Assembly: GCA_040756995.1 (NCBI GenBank)
Contig: JBFLYK010000015.1
Location: forward strand, 1 to 64,000
From: BP-133 sp040756995
GTDB taxonomy: Bacteria > Actinomycetota > Acidimicrobiia > IMCC26256 > BP-133
Length of the DNA stretch: 64,000 nt
Direction of reading: 5' to 3'
Position 1 is the stretch's first letter; every line of letters begins with the position of its first letter. The translations under genes and the position numbers were made by a program. Below are positions 7,547 to 14,478 of this stretch, piece by piece. The notes beneath the pieces were generated by a model. It was not told the origin of the DNA, did not search any database, and was given only the letters and a program-made list of their open reading frames with translations.

Positions 7547-7756
7547 ATGCGTACGAGCAAGTTTCGGAAATTGGCGGCCGGCTCTCTGATTGCAGCCTGT
7601 TCAGTGTTCGGTACCGCCGGAATGGCGCTCGCCGAGGGCGAGGGCGGCGGGGGCTCGACTCCGCCGGACGAGGGCCCTGGCCCGAGTCTGCCGAATATCC
7701 CGGAGAACCCGGGCGAAGAGGGCCTGCCCATTCCGCTGCCGGGTGGTGGCGGCTGA
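7547..7756 (+). CDS. Small secreted acidic Gly/Pro-rich protein
   Basis: A 69-aa protein with a clear Sec signal peptide: basic start (MRTSKFRK), hydrophobic core and cleavage expected after ALA at residue 29. The mature 40 residues are glycine, proline and glutamate rich, without cysteines, and probably unfolded. GAGGTGAAG precedes ATG 7547 at good spacing. Function is unknown. It lies just after the nitrile hydratase operon and ends next to a strong bidirectional hairpin. It may be an independent cell-envelope peptide. Confidence 0.6.
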   Translation: MRTSKFRKLAAGSLIAACSVFGTAGMALAEGEGGGGSTPPDEGPGPSLPNIPENPGEEGLPIPLPGGGG

Positions 7757-7773
7757 CCTGACGCCGGAGCGGC

Positions 7774-7819
7774 ATGGCCTCCGCCTGCTAGCGATGCGTG
7801 AACGCCAGGCGGAGGCCAT
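7774..7819. terminator. Bidirectional 14-bp inverted repeat
   Basis: A perfect 14-bp inverted repeat (7774-7787 and 7806-7819) with an 18-base loop. It lies after the secreted-protein gene on the plus strand and covers the last codons and stop of the DUF2877 gene on the minus strand, so it may stop transcription from both sides. There is no T-run. Confidence 0.6.
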
Positions 7820-8648
7820 AGCCGATATCGGCGCCCGATGAAGAGCCAAAACGATCGAGACCGGCGGCGGCTTTGGCCGCCGTCGTGCTTTCTCCGGCGG
7901 CCGCGGCCATGACGAGGTCATGTACCGGTTCGATGTGAGCGCCGAGGGCCGCCGCGTCGAGGACCGCTGAGGCGATCTCGCTCGTGCGGGCCGAATGCGC
8001 CACGGCGAGGAGCGCGGCTTCCGCCGACGGACCGGCCATCGCCCGGAAGGCGAACAGGACACCCGAGAGAGCATCGTCTCCCGCCGGCGTGAGTCCGGGG
8101 CCGAGGCCGCCCAGGGCGCGGGCGAGAACCGAAAGGGAGTCGAGTGGTGGGAGACGGCCGATCGTGGCCACCGCCGGCTCAACCGCCTCTCTCCACGGGG
8201 CATCGAGCAGCACGCTCCGGCGGGACGAGGCGAGGACGTCAGCGACGAGCGCCCTGGCCGCCGCTGCCGACAGCAGAGCCGGCTCGGGCAGCGGCCCCTT
8301 CCAGGCGACCGCCTGACGGTGATCCACGAGCAGCGCTCCGCCCGCCTCGTGGAGGCCCTGCTCGTCGACGGTGACCACCGCTCCTTCCGTCAGCACGGGC
8401 CACGGTTCGGCCCGGCTGATCCACAGGGGTCCGAGCGGAGTTCCCGGCGGAGCGAGACCGACGATGCCGTCGGGGAGCCGGAGCCACGCCGCCGGGCCGT
8501 CATAGCCGCCGAGGGGATCGGCGCCCCGCGCCCACAGGACGCGGCCCCGCCCCGATTGCCGCAAGCGGGGCAGCGTCGCCGCCGGACGATCGGCTCTCAG
8601 GAGCGCGGCAGCTTTCTGTCCAGCGCCAGGAGGGCGGAGCGGAAGCAC
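7788..8648 (-). CDS. DUF2877 protein (YlbF/AllH-like carbamoyltransferase subunit)
   Basis: Member of the DUF2877 family; the E. coli homologue YlbF (AllH) is a subunit of the oxamate carbamoyltransferase with FdrA (AllF) and YlbE (AllG). Family signs are the GLGPGLTPAGDDALSGVL motif and the conserved C-terminal helical part. The start is uncertain: GTG 8648 (286 aa) overlaps the end of the DUF1116 gene, a CTG at 8600 overlaps its stop as CTGA, and TTG 8564 would give 258 aa; E. coli YlbF is about 271 aa. All starts keep the conserved core. It forms a tight two-gene unit with DUF1116, while FdrA lies 6 kb away on the other strand. Confidence 0.85.
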   Translation of the reverse strand: MLPLRPPGAGQKAAALLRADRPAATLPRLRQSGRGRVLWARGADPLGGYDGPAAWLRLPDGIVGLAPPGTPLGPLWISRAEPWPVLTEGAVVTVDEQGLHEAGGALLVDHRQAVAWKGPLPEPALLSAAAARALVADVLASSRRSVLLDAPWREAVEPAVATIGRLPPLDSLSVLARALGGLGPGLTPAGDDALSGVLFAFRAMAGPSAEAALLAVAHSARTSEIASAVLDAAALGAHIEPVHDLVMAAAAGESTTAAKAAAGLDRFGSSSGADIGYGLRLAFTHR

Positions 8649-10033
8649 TCGACCGGTGCCACGGCCACGCCGGCGCCGACCTGACCGCTGCCGTCGGAGA
8701 CGTGGAGGATCCCGGTGTTGATCCGGGGAGTGACGCCGGTCTCGACCACGCGGCGGACGTCGACGGCGATCGGCGTGCCCCGGAAGTCGAGCAGCGCCAG
8801 TTTGAAGCGGCTGGAACGGCCCACGCAGATCTGATCCATGTCCCGCGTCAGTTTGAGGGCGTCGGCCATGGTGCCGCCGACGAAGCCGGCGACCGCCGGG
8901 GATCCGGCCGCCGCCGGTCCACCGAGACCGACGAGCTCGAGCAGCGCCGAGTCGCCGATGTCGGGGGCGCTCGTCTCCGGCCCCTGACCGGAGTAGTAGA
9001 GGGCGTGGCCGACCGGCGGCGCGGGCGCCAGGTGCCACTCGTCGGAGCCGGGCAGGCGAACGCCGAACGTCGTCCCGTTGCGGGCCATGCCGACCACGAT
9101 GCTCGACCCGTCGACGGCGCCGGCCCAGGCGGTCAGCGACCGGGCGGCGGCCATGGCCAGGTTGAGGAAGAACAGATGGTTGCCGGACAGGAACCGGCCG
9201 AGCTCGACCCGGGCGGGGGAGTCGAGGGCCAGGAGATGGGGGAGCAGGTTCCGGAGCAGCAGGTTGGTCGACGCCTGCGTCCGCATGTGGACGTCGTCGC
9301 CCATCTGCAGGCCCTGGGCGGCCACGGCGAAGACGTCGATCGGTCCGCCGGCGGCCGTGGCGGCGGCGACGGCCTCGTTGAGCAGTGGACCGGCGACGTC
9401 GCGCAGGAACCGCAGTCGCTCCACCGCCGCCGGGGTCTCCCGGCCGAACCAGGGCACTTCGCCCGGCCCCTGGTTGATACCCGAGAAGGCCCGGGTGCCG
9501 CCGTCGCGGTTCTCCACGATCCAGACCCAGGCCGAGGGGCCGAGGGCCGAGGCCATGGGGACCACGGTGTCGTGGTGGTTGGCCGGCTCCAGCGTCACTT
9601 CCCCCTTCTCGACCAGGGCGCCGGCCTCGTCGGGGGTGTCCGCCCAGCCTTCCGCCATCACCGCTGCCCGGATGGAGCGGCGCAACGGGTCGCACACATC
9701 CGGCCAACCGATCGGCGGGCCGCAGTGGAGGATCGTCCGCTCGCCCATGCCGGGCACGACGGTCGAGGCCGGAGCCAGACCGGCGAGGAGCGGGACGCCG
9801 GTGTCGAGGCGGCGCACCACTTCGGCGTTGGCTTCGTCGATGGCGGCGGACCGGGCGCCGTAGAGGCGGCGGAGCGCGGCCAGCGCTTCGGGGTCGCCAC
9901 CGGCTGGAATGCGCCAGTCGACGTCGGCCACCGGCCGCCCCTGCGCCGCGATGGCGTCGGCGAAGAGCGACAGGCCGAGGTTGACGACGGCGACGTCGTC
10001 AGGCAGCGCGGGCACCGGGGGAGAGGACGTCAC
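8597..10033 (-). CDS. DUF1116 protein (YlbE/AllG-like carbamoyltransferase subunit)
   Basis: A 478-aa DUF1116 protein. E. coli YlbE (AllG) of this family is required with FdrA and YlbF for the reversible conversion of oxalurate and phosphate to oxamate and carbamoyl phosphate. Visible features include the glycine-rich segment around AGLAPASTVVPGMG, the GINQGPGEVPWFG motif and a central predicted helical stretch. GTG 10033 is chosen because TACCAT (10046-10041) lies 7 nt upstream, the leaderless pattern seen across the window; a GTG at 10060 has no ribosome site. It is divergent from the AIR-synthase-like gene. The true acceptor may differ from oxamate here because no allantoin or ureide genes are visible nearby. 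Confidence 0.86.
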   Translation of the reverse strand: MTSSPPVPALPDDVAVVNLGLSLFADAIAAQGRPVADVDWRIPAGGDPEALAALRRLYGARSAAIDEANAEVVRRLDTGVPLLAGLAPASTVVPGMGERTILHCGPPIGWPDVCDPLRRSIRAAVMAEGWADTPDEAGALVEKGEVTLEPANHHDTVVPMASALGPSAWVWIVENRDGGTRAFSGINQGPGEVPWFGRETPAAVERLRFLRDVAGPLLNEAVAAATAAGGPIDVFAVAAQGLQMGDDVHMRTQASTNLLLRNLLPHLLALDSPARVELGRFLSGNHLFFLNLAMAAARSLTAWAGAVDGSSIVVGMARNGTTFGVRLPGSDEWHLAPAPPVGHALYYSGQGPETSAPDIGDSALLELVGLGGPAAAGSPAVAGFVGGTMADALKLTRDMDQICVGRSSRFKLALLDFRGTPIAVDVRRVVETGVTPRINTGILHVSDGSGQVGAGVAVAPVECFRSALLALDRKLPRS

Positions 10034-10040
10034 CTGTCCG

Positions 10041-10046
10041 ATGGTA
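10041..10046 (-). promoter_or_regulatory. -10 element of the DUF1116-DUF2877 unit (leaderless)
   Basis: TACCAT on the minus strand, 7 nt before GTG 10033. On the plus strand TATCGT at 10061-10066 could serve the divergent AIR-synthase-like gene, which does have a ribosome site. Confidence 0.5.
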
Positions 10047-10113
10047 GGAGGGTCATTCACTATCGTGCAACGGCCAGGTGGCGGCGCCGCCGAGCCGCAG
10101 AGGAGGATGGGGC

Positions 10114-11091
10114 ATGGCCCGGCCCGGCCCGTTCCCGAGCGTCGAGGAGATCGCCGCCGCCGTGCGCGCCCATCCCGGCCTGCGGGCCAAGGGCCCGATC
10201 GCCCTCGTGGCGGAAGTGCTCGGCGCCGGCAACTGGGCCGAAGGCCCCGGCGACGACGGCGCGGTGGTCGCGGCCGGCGGCGAGACCGTGGTCGTCGGCG
10301 GGGAAGCGATGTTGCCCGCCTTCGTGCAGGCCGATCCGTTCGCGGCCGGCGTCGCCGCCATGCTGACCAACGTCAACGACCTGGCCGCCATGGGTGCCGA
10401 GCCGCTGGCGCTGGTGGACACGATCGCCGCCCCCGAACCCGTCGCCCGCCGAGCGCTGCAGGGCCTCCGCCACGCCTCGGAGCTGTATCAGGTGCCGGTC
10501 GTCGGCGGGCATCTCACGATCCACGACGGGCCGCCGTCGTTGTCGGCGTTCGGGCTGGGCCGGGCGACGCCGGGCCGGACCCTGTCGGTCCGCAACGCCG
10601 GGCCCGGCCAGAGCCTGCTCCTCGCCGGATGCACCGACGGCGTGATGCGGCCCGACTTTCCGTTCTTCGGCTCGTTCGACGCCCGGGGCGGACGGCTGGC
10701 CGGCGACGTGCGGACGCTGGCGGCGCTGGCCGCCGACGGCGCGGCGGTGGCGGCCAAGGACGTCAGCATGGCCGGCATCCTGGGCTCGCTCGGCATGCTG
10801 CTCGAATGCAACACCCTCGGCGTCACCGTCGATCTCGACGCCCTGCCCCGCCCGGAGCCGGTGGGGATCGTGGAGTGGCTCGGTTGCTTCCCCTGCCTGG
10901 CCTTCCTGCTCTGCGCCCCGCCTGACCGGGAGAAGGACTGCATGGCGCCGTTCCATGACCGCGGGCTGGTGGCCGAGGTGATCGGAACGCTCGACGACTC
11001 GGGGCTGCTGCGGATCACGGCCGGCGGTGCGACCGCCACCGTCCTCGACCTCAGGACCGAGCCGGTGACCGGTCTCCCACCCGAACGGTGA
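10114..11091 (+). CDS. Sll0787/MSMEG_0567-family AIR synthase-like protein
   Basis: A 325-aa protein with the PurM/AIR-synthase fold, like the Sll0787-family members of Nit1C clusters. Features: an N-terminal glycine-rich loop and the acidic GDDGAVV motif expected to bind Mg-ATP, TNVNDLAAMGAEPLAL, a GGHLTIHDG segment and the KDVSMAGILGSLGM motif of the C-terminal domain. Such proteins activate an oxygen or carboxyl group with ATP, but the substrate of this branch is unknown. ATG 10114 has AGGAGG at 10101-10106. In mycobacteria this domain is fused to the MSMEG_0567 acyltransferase; here the two are separate genes, tail to tail, overlapping by 41 nt. Confidence 0.88.
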   Translation: MARPGPFPSVEEIAAAVRAHPGLRAKGPIALVAEVLGAGNWAEGPGDDGAVVAAGGETVVVGGEAMLPAFVQADPFAAGVAAMLTNVNDLAAMGAEPLALVDTIAAPEPVARRALQGLRHASELYQVPVVGGHLTIHDGPPSLSAFGLGRATPGRTLSVRNAGPGQSLLLAGCTDGVMRPDFPFFGSFDARGGRLAGDVRTLAALAADGAAVAAKDVSMAGILGSLGMLLECNTLGVTVDLDALPRPEPVGIVEWLGCFPCLAFLLCAPPDREKDCMAPFHDRGLVAEVIGTLDDSGLLRITAGGATATVLDLRTEPVTGLPPER

Positions 11092-11533
11092 GGTCGATGC
11101 TCATGAGCTGGTGGGGGAGTCCGACGTAGATCTCCGGCTCGCCCCGCCGGCACCAACCGAGGCGCTCGAAGAACCGCACGTTGGCCGTCTGCACGTGGGC
11201 CACCATCTCCGCGCCGCCCAGGGAGGCGGCGGTGTCGACGGCGAAGCGCACGAGCGGGCCGCCGAGGTTCCAGGCCCGGAAGGCGGGGAGCACGGCCAGC
11301 CGGTCGCCCTGCCAGAGGCCGGGCTCGAGCGGATAGAGGCGCACCGCCCCGCCCGCTTCGCCGCCGGCCCAGGCCAGCACCTTGACGGTGGAGGCGAATT
11401 CGTCGTGGGCGTCGCGGTCGCAGCCGGCGAACACGGCCTGCTCCTCGACGAAGACCGTGTGCCGGATCCAGTGGTGCAGGGCCGTCTCGTCCGGGCCGGC
11501 CACCGGGCGGCAGAGGATCTCCGGCCGGGGCAT
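11051..11533 (-). CDS. MSMEG_0567/Sll0786-family GNAT N-acyltransferase
   Basis: A 160-aa GNAT-fold enzyme of the MSMEG_0567/Sll0786 type, another Nit1C component. It shows the N-terminal HWIRHTVFVEEQAVF segment, the acetyl-CoA-binding region around LAVLPAFRAWNLGGPLVRFAVD (the usual Q/RxxGxG/A loop is loosely kept), and the family C-terminus. It presumably acylates a small amine made by the pathway; the substrate is unknown. ATG 11533 overlaps the radical SAM stop (TGATG), so the two are coupled. The 3' end overlaps the converging AIR-synthase-like gene. Confidence 0.86.
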   Translation of the reverse strand: MPRPEILCRPVAGPDETALHHWIRHTVFVEEQAVFAGCDRDAHDEFASTVKVLAWAGGEAGGAVRLYPLEPGLWQGDRLAVLPAFRAWNLGGPLVRFAVDTAASLGGAEMVAHVQTANVRFFERLGWCRRGEPEIYVGLPHQLMSIDLTVRVGDRSPARS

Positions 11534-12687
11534 CAGGCTGACGCCTCGACCCGGACCGGAATCAGACGCCGGGCCGGCGACAACGCCACCGGCTCCGGTT
11601 CCGGCTTCGCCGCTGCCGCCACCCGCTCCAGCGCCCCGAGGGCCGAACAGGCCTGGCAGCGGGCACACCCGGCGGTGGCGCCGGCGGCGCCGATCCCCCT
11701 CGCCTGCAGGTACGGGACCACCCGGCGATAGACGCTCTCCATGTATTCGGGCGACGGCGGCAGCGTGTCCTCCAACAGGCTTCCGGCGATCGGGCGCAGC
11801 GGCACGATGAACGGATACACGCCGATGTCGATGGCCCGCCGGCAGCCCTCGACCGTCACCTCGGGGTCCTCGCCCATGCCGAGGATGACGTAGGTCGACA
11901 CCTGACCTTCGCCGAAGCGGGCGACGGCCCTTTCCCAGGCGGCGAAGTACCCCTCGATGCCCGTCCGGGCCTTGGCCGGCGCGATCCGGGCCAGCACGAC
12001 CGGGTCGAAGCTCTCCACGTGGATGCCGACCGAGTCGATCCCCATGTCGGCCACCCGGTCGATGACATCGAGGTCGTCGGGCGGTTCGAACTGCACCTCC
12101 ACCGGCAGGCCGGCCGCCTCCTTGACCGCCGCTCCGCAGCGGGCGACGTACAGCGCCCCCTTGTCCGGCGCCGAGGTGCTGCCGGTCGTGAGGGTGGCGT
12201 CGACGGCTCCGTCGAGATCCCGGGCGGCCACGGCCACCTCGGCCAGGTCCCGGGGCCGCTTCTTGGCCACCGTCCGCCCGGCGGCCAGCGACAGGCCGAT
12301 GCCGCAGAAGGCGCACTGGTCGTCATTGCCCCAGTAGGCGCAGGTCTGCAGCACCGTCGAGGCCAGCGAATCGAGGTGCAGCAGGGCGATCTTCCAGTAC
12401 GGCACGCCCTCCGCGGTGCTCAGGTCGTAGTAGCGGGGACGCTGCCCGGCCGTGGCGCCGGCCAGGCGGGTCCCGTCCCGGTAGATGCCGTAGCCCTGGT
12501 CCTCTTCCCGCAGCACGTAGGGGGAGGCGTCGGCCCAGGCCGTCCCGGTGGGCACCGTGACGGCCGCCCCCTCGATCCAGAGCAACCCCGAATCGGACGG
12601 ACCCGCTCCGCCGGAACGCCGCTCAACCGGGCTTTCGACCCGCAGACCGCGGCTCTGAAGATCGGTGATGAGGGCGGCGATGTCCAC
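11533..12687 (-). CDS. MSMEG_0568-family radical SAM protein
   Basis: A 384-aa radical SAM enzyme of the MSMEG_0568/Sll0785 family, hallmark of the Nit1C cluster. The iron-sulfur cysteines fit a non-standard pattern C-x8-C-x2-C (C116, C125, C128 in TCAYWGNDDQCAFCGIG) rather than CxxxCxxC. The barrel is visible in TLTTGS, VEVQFEPPDD, DSVGIHVESFD and YVILGMGED. Near the C-terminus GCARCQACS offers three more cysteines that could hold a second cluster. The reaction is unknown. GTG 12687 has GGGAGGT at 7-nt spacing, and a good promoter lies upstream. It is co-transcribed with the acyltransferase. Confidence 0.9.
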   Translation of the reverse strand: MDIAALITDLQSRGLRVESPVERRSGGAGPSDSGLLWIEGAAVTVPTGTAWADASPYVLREEDQGYGIYRDGTRLAGATAGQRPRYYDLSTAEGVPYWKIALLHLDSLASTVLQTCAYWGNDDQCAFCGIGLSLAAGRTVAKKRPRDLAEVAVAARDLDGAVDATLTTGSTSAPDKGALYVARCGAAVKEAAGLPVEVQFEPPDDLDVIDRVADMGIDSVGIHVESFDPVVLARIAPAKARTGIEGYFAAWERAVARFGEGQVSTYVILGMGEDPEVTVEGCRRAIDIGVYPFIVPLRPIAGSLLEDTLPPSPEYMESVYRRVVPYLQARGIGAAGATAGCARCQACSALGALERVAAAAKPEPEPVALSPARRLIPVRVEASA

Positions 12688-12733
12688 GGCGGGACCTCCC
12701 TCGGGAGAGCGGGACAGGGGGAGAAGGAGATGG

Positions 12734-12763
12734 ACGCTAGCTACTTTCCGACACGTCCGTCAA
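12734..12763 (-). promoter_or_regulatory. Promoter of the radical SAM-acyltransferase pair
   Basis: On the minus strand -35 TTGACG (12763-12758), an 18-nt spacer and -10 TAGCGT (12739-12734). Transcription would start near 12727, leaving a leader of about 40 nt with the Shine-Dalgarno of the radical SAM gene. Confidence 0.6.
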
Positions 12764-12778
12764 CGATACGAAAGATGG

Positions 12779-12792
12779 CGGCAAGATTGCCG
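12779..12792 (-). terminator. Short palindrome after the unknown gene
   Basis: A perfect 6-bp-arm palindrome with a 2-base centre, 11 nt downstream of the stop of the unknown minus-strand gene, followed by CTTTC on that strand. It is a weak terminator or a regulator site upstream of the radical SAM promoter. Confidence 0.35.
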
Positions 12793-12803
12793 TCTCTCGT
12801 CCG

Positions 12804-13448
12804 TTACGGCCCCTCAATCTGGGCCCGCCGGGCCTCAACAGCCGCCATCCACTCCGTCGGATCGTCGAACGTCTCGGTGACGGTGACCACGTCGGCCGGC
12901 ACCGGCAGCCGGTCGCCGGTGGCCGGATCGAGGGGGACGACCTCGAGGCTGTACCGCGGGGCGCCGGTCATAGGGTCGGCCTCCAGCGTCTGGCGCAGCC
13001 CGGCGCCGGTGGCCACGTGCATCTCCACCCACGTCCACGGCACCATGCCGGCGGTCTCCCGGGAGCCGATCTCCTCCACCCGCACCCAGGCCTCGCCGGA
13101 GGCGGCTGCGGCCCGGATGCGGTCCAGGCGCTCGGTTCGGGAGGCGGCGGTGGCCAGTTCGCGGTAGCGCATGGAGAACCCGGCCCCGGCGATCAGCCCG
13201 GCGTCGAGACCCTCGAGGTCAAGGCCCGCCTCCGACGCCGCCCGGTGGACGACCTCGGCTGCCGACTGCCACGCCTCGACCAGGGCCGGCAGGTCGAGAC
13301 AGCCGGCCAGCTCATCGGTCACCGCCCGGACCATGCGTACCGACCGCTCGTAGAGATCGGGTCGCACCATCACCACCGGGTAGAGGCGCTCCTCGGCCGC
13401 TTTCCAGTCGGAGAGCAGCTGGGGCGGGATGCCGCCGGGGATTGTCAC
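12804..13448 (-). CDS. Protein of unknown function within the nitrile/carbamoyl island
   Basis: A 214-aa soluble protein I cannot assign. The N-terminal half is helical (LSDWKAAEERLYPVVMVRPDLYERSV and following), with one cysteine at ELAGCLDLP. The C-terminal half looks like beta strands (PWTWVEMHVATG, RYSLEVVPLDP, DVVTVTETFD). There is no signal peptide, membrane helix or recognised catalytic motif. GTG 13448 has GGAGGGG upstream. It lies between the radical SAM unit and the divergent carbamate kinase operon, so it is a candidate new component of the pathway. Confidence 0.7.
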   Translation of the reverse strand: MTIPGGIPPQLLSDWKAAEERLYPVVMVRPDLYERSVRMVRAVTDELAGCLDLPALVEAWQSAAEVVHRAASEAGLDLEGLDAGLIAGAGFSMRYRELATAASRTERLDRIRAAAASGEAWVRVEEIGSRETAGMVPWTWVEMHVATGAGLRQTLEADPMTGAPRYSLEVVPLDPATGDRLPVPADVVTVTETFDDPTEWMAAVEARRAQIEGP

Positions 13449-13512
13449 TGCCGGACCCCTCCACTATGGTGAACGAGGAATTTCTGATCCTACACGCCGG
13501 CAGGAGAGGGGA

Positions 13513-14478
13513 TTGGGCCGCATCGTAGTCCTGGCGCTGGGCGGCAATGCGTTGACGCACCACGGGCAGGCCGGCACGCACGAGGAGCTGGCCGCCAACG
13601 CCGAACAGATGGCCCGGTCGATCTCGTCGCTCATGCTGGCCGGCTGGGAAGTCGTGCTGGTCCACGGCAACGGGCCCCAGGTCGGCAACCTGGCCATCCA
13701 GCAGGAGGAGGGCTCCGACGTCGTCCCGGAGCAGCCCCTGTTCTCGCTGGGGGCGATGACCCAGGGTCAGCTCGGCAGCCTCTTCTCCCTGGCGCTGCGC
13801 AAGATCCTCGGCCAGCGGGCACGGGAGATCGTCCCGCTGGTGACGCACTCCGAGGTCGACCCGGCCGACCCGGCCTTCTCCGATCCCACCAAGCCGATCG
13901 GTCCGTTTCTCACCGCCGAGGAGGCGCAGGCCTTCGCCGCCGAGCGGGGCTGGGCCGTGAAGGAGGACGCCGGCCGCGGCTGGCGGCGGGTCGTGCCGTC
14001 GCCAGAGCCCGTCCGCATCCTCGAGGCCGGTGCCATCCGCACCCTCCTCGACGCCGGTGTGGTGGTGATCGCCGCCGGAGGGGGCGGCATCCCGGTGGTG
14101 CCGACCGGCGAAGGGCACCGGGGCGTCGACGCCGTGATCGACAAGGACTACGCCGCGGAGCGGCTGGCCACGTCGCTCGGCGCCGAGGCGCTCGTGCTGG
14201 TCACCAGCGTGGAGGCGGTGCTGCTCGACTACGGGACGCCGAAACAGCGCCCGATGCTGGAGATGTCGATGGAGGACGCCGAGGCCCATCTGGCCGAAGG
14301 CCAGTTCGCCGAGGGCAGCATGGGCCCCAAGGTGCGCGCCGCCTGCCGCTTCCTCCGCCAGGGGGGCGACGTCGCGGTCATCACCACGCCGGCGCTGGTT
14401 CACGCCTCCCTGGAAGGGACGGTCTCGGAGCTCGAGGGCCGCCCCGGCACAAGGATCGTGCGGGTCCGCCCGTCATGA
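13513..14478 (+). CDS. arcC: Carbamate kinase
   Basis: Carbamate kinase makes ATP from carbamoyl phosphate and ADP, releasing carbamate that breaks down to ammonia and CO2. The 321-aa protein carries the family motifs ALGGNAL (near residue 9), HGNGPQVGNLAIQQE (about 50-64) and the GGGGIPV and DKDYAAERLA segments around 195-220. TTG 13513 with AGGAG 6 nt upstream gives the normal N-terminus. The stop overlaps the ATG of the FdrA gene (ATGA). This pairing is that of the E. coli oxamate carbamoyltransferase locus, where a dedicated kinase (AllK) serves FdrA. Confidence 0.95.
   Translation: MGRIVVLALGGNALTHHGQAGTHEELAANAEQMARSISSLMLAGWEVVLVHGNGPQVGNLAIQQEEGSDVVPEQPLFSLGAMTQGQLGSLFSLALRKILGQRAREIVPLVTHSEVDPADPAFSDPTKPIGPFLTAEEAQAFAAERGWAVKEDAGRGWRRVVPSPEPVRILEAGAIRTLLDAGVVVIAAGGGGIPVVPTGEGHRGVDAVIDKDYAAERLATSLGAEALVLVTSVEAVLLDYGTPKQRPMLEMSMEDAEAHLAEGQFAEGSMGPKVRAACRFLRQGGDVAVITTPALVHASLEGTVSELEGRPGTRIVRVRPS

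Noticed and set aside
8562..8600. TTG 8564 or CTG 8600 as the only start of DUF2877
   Set aside because: Neither has a ribosome site; GTG 8648 was kept as the annotated start but all three are possible.
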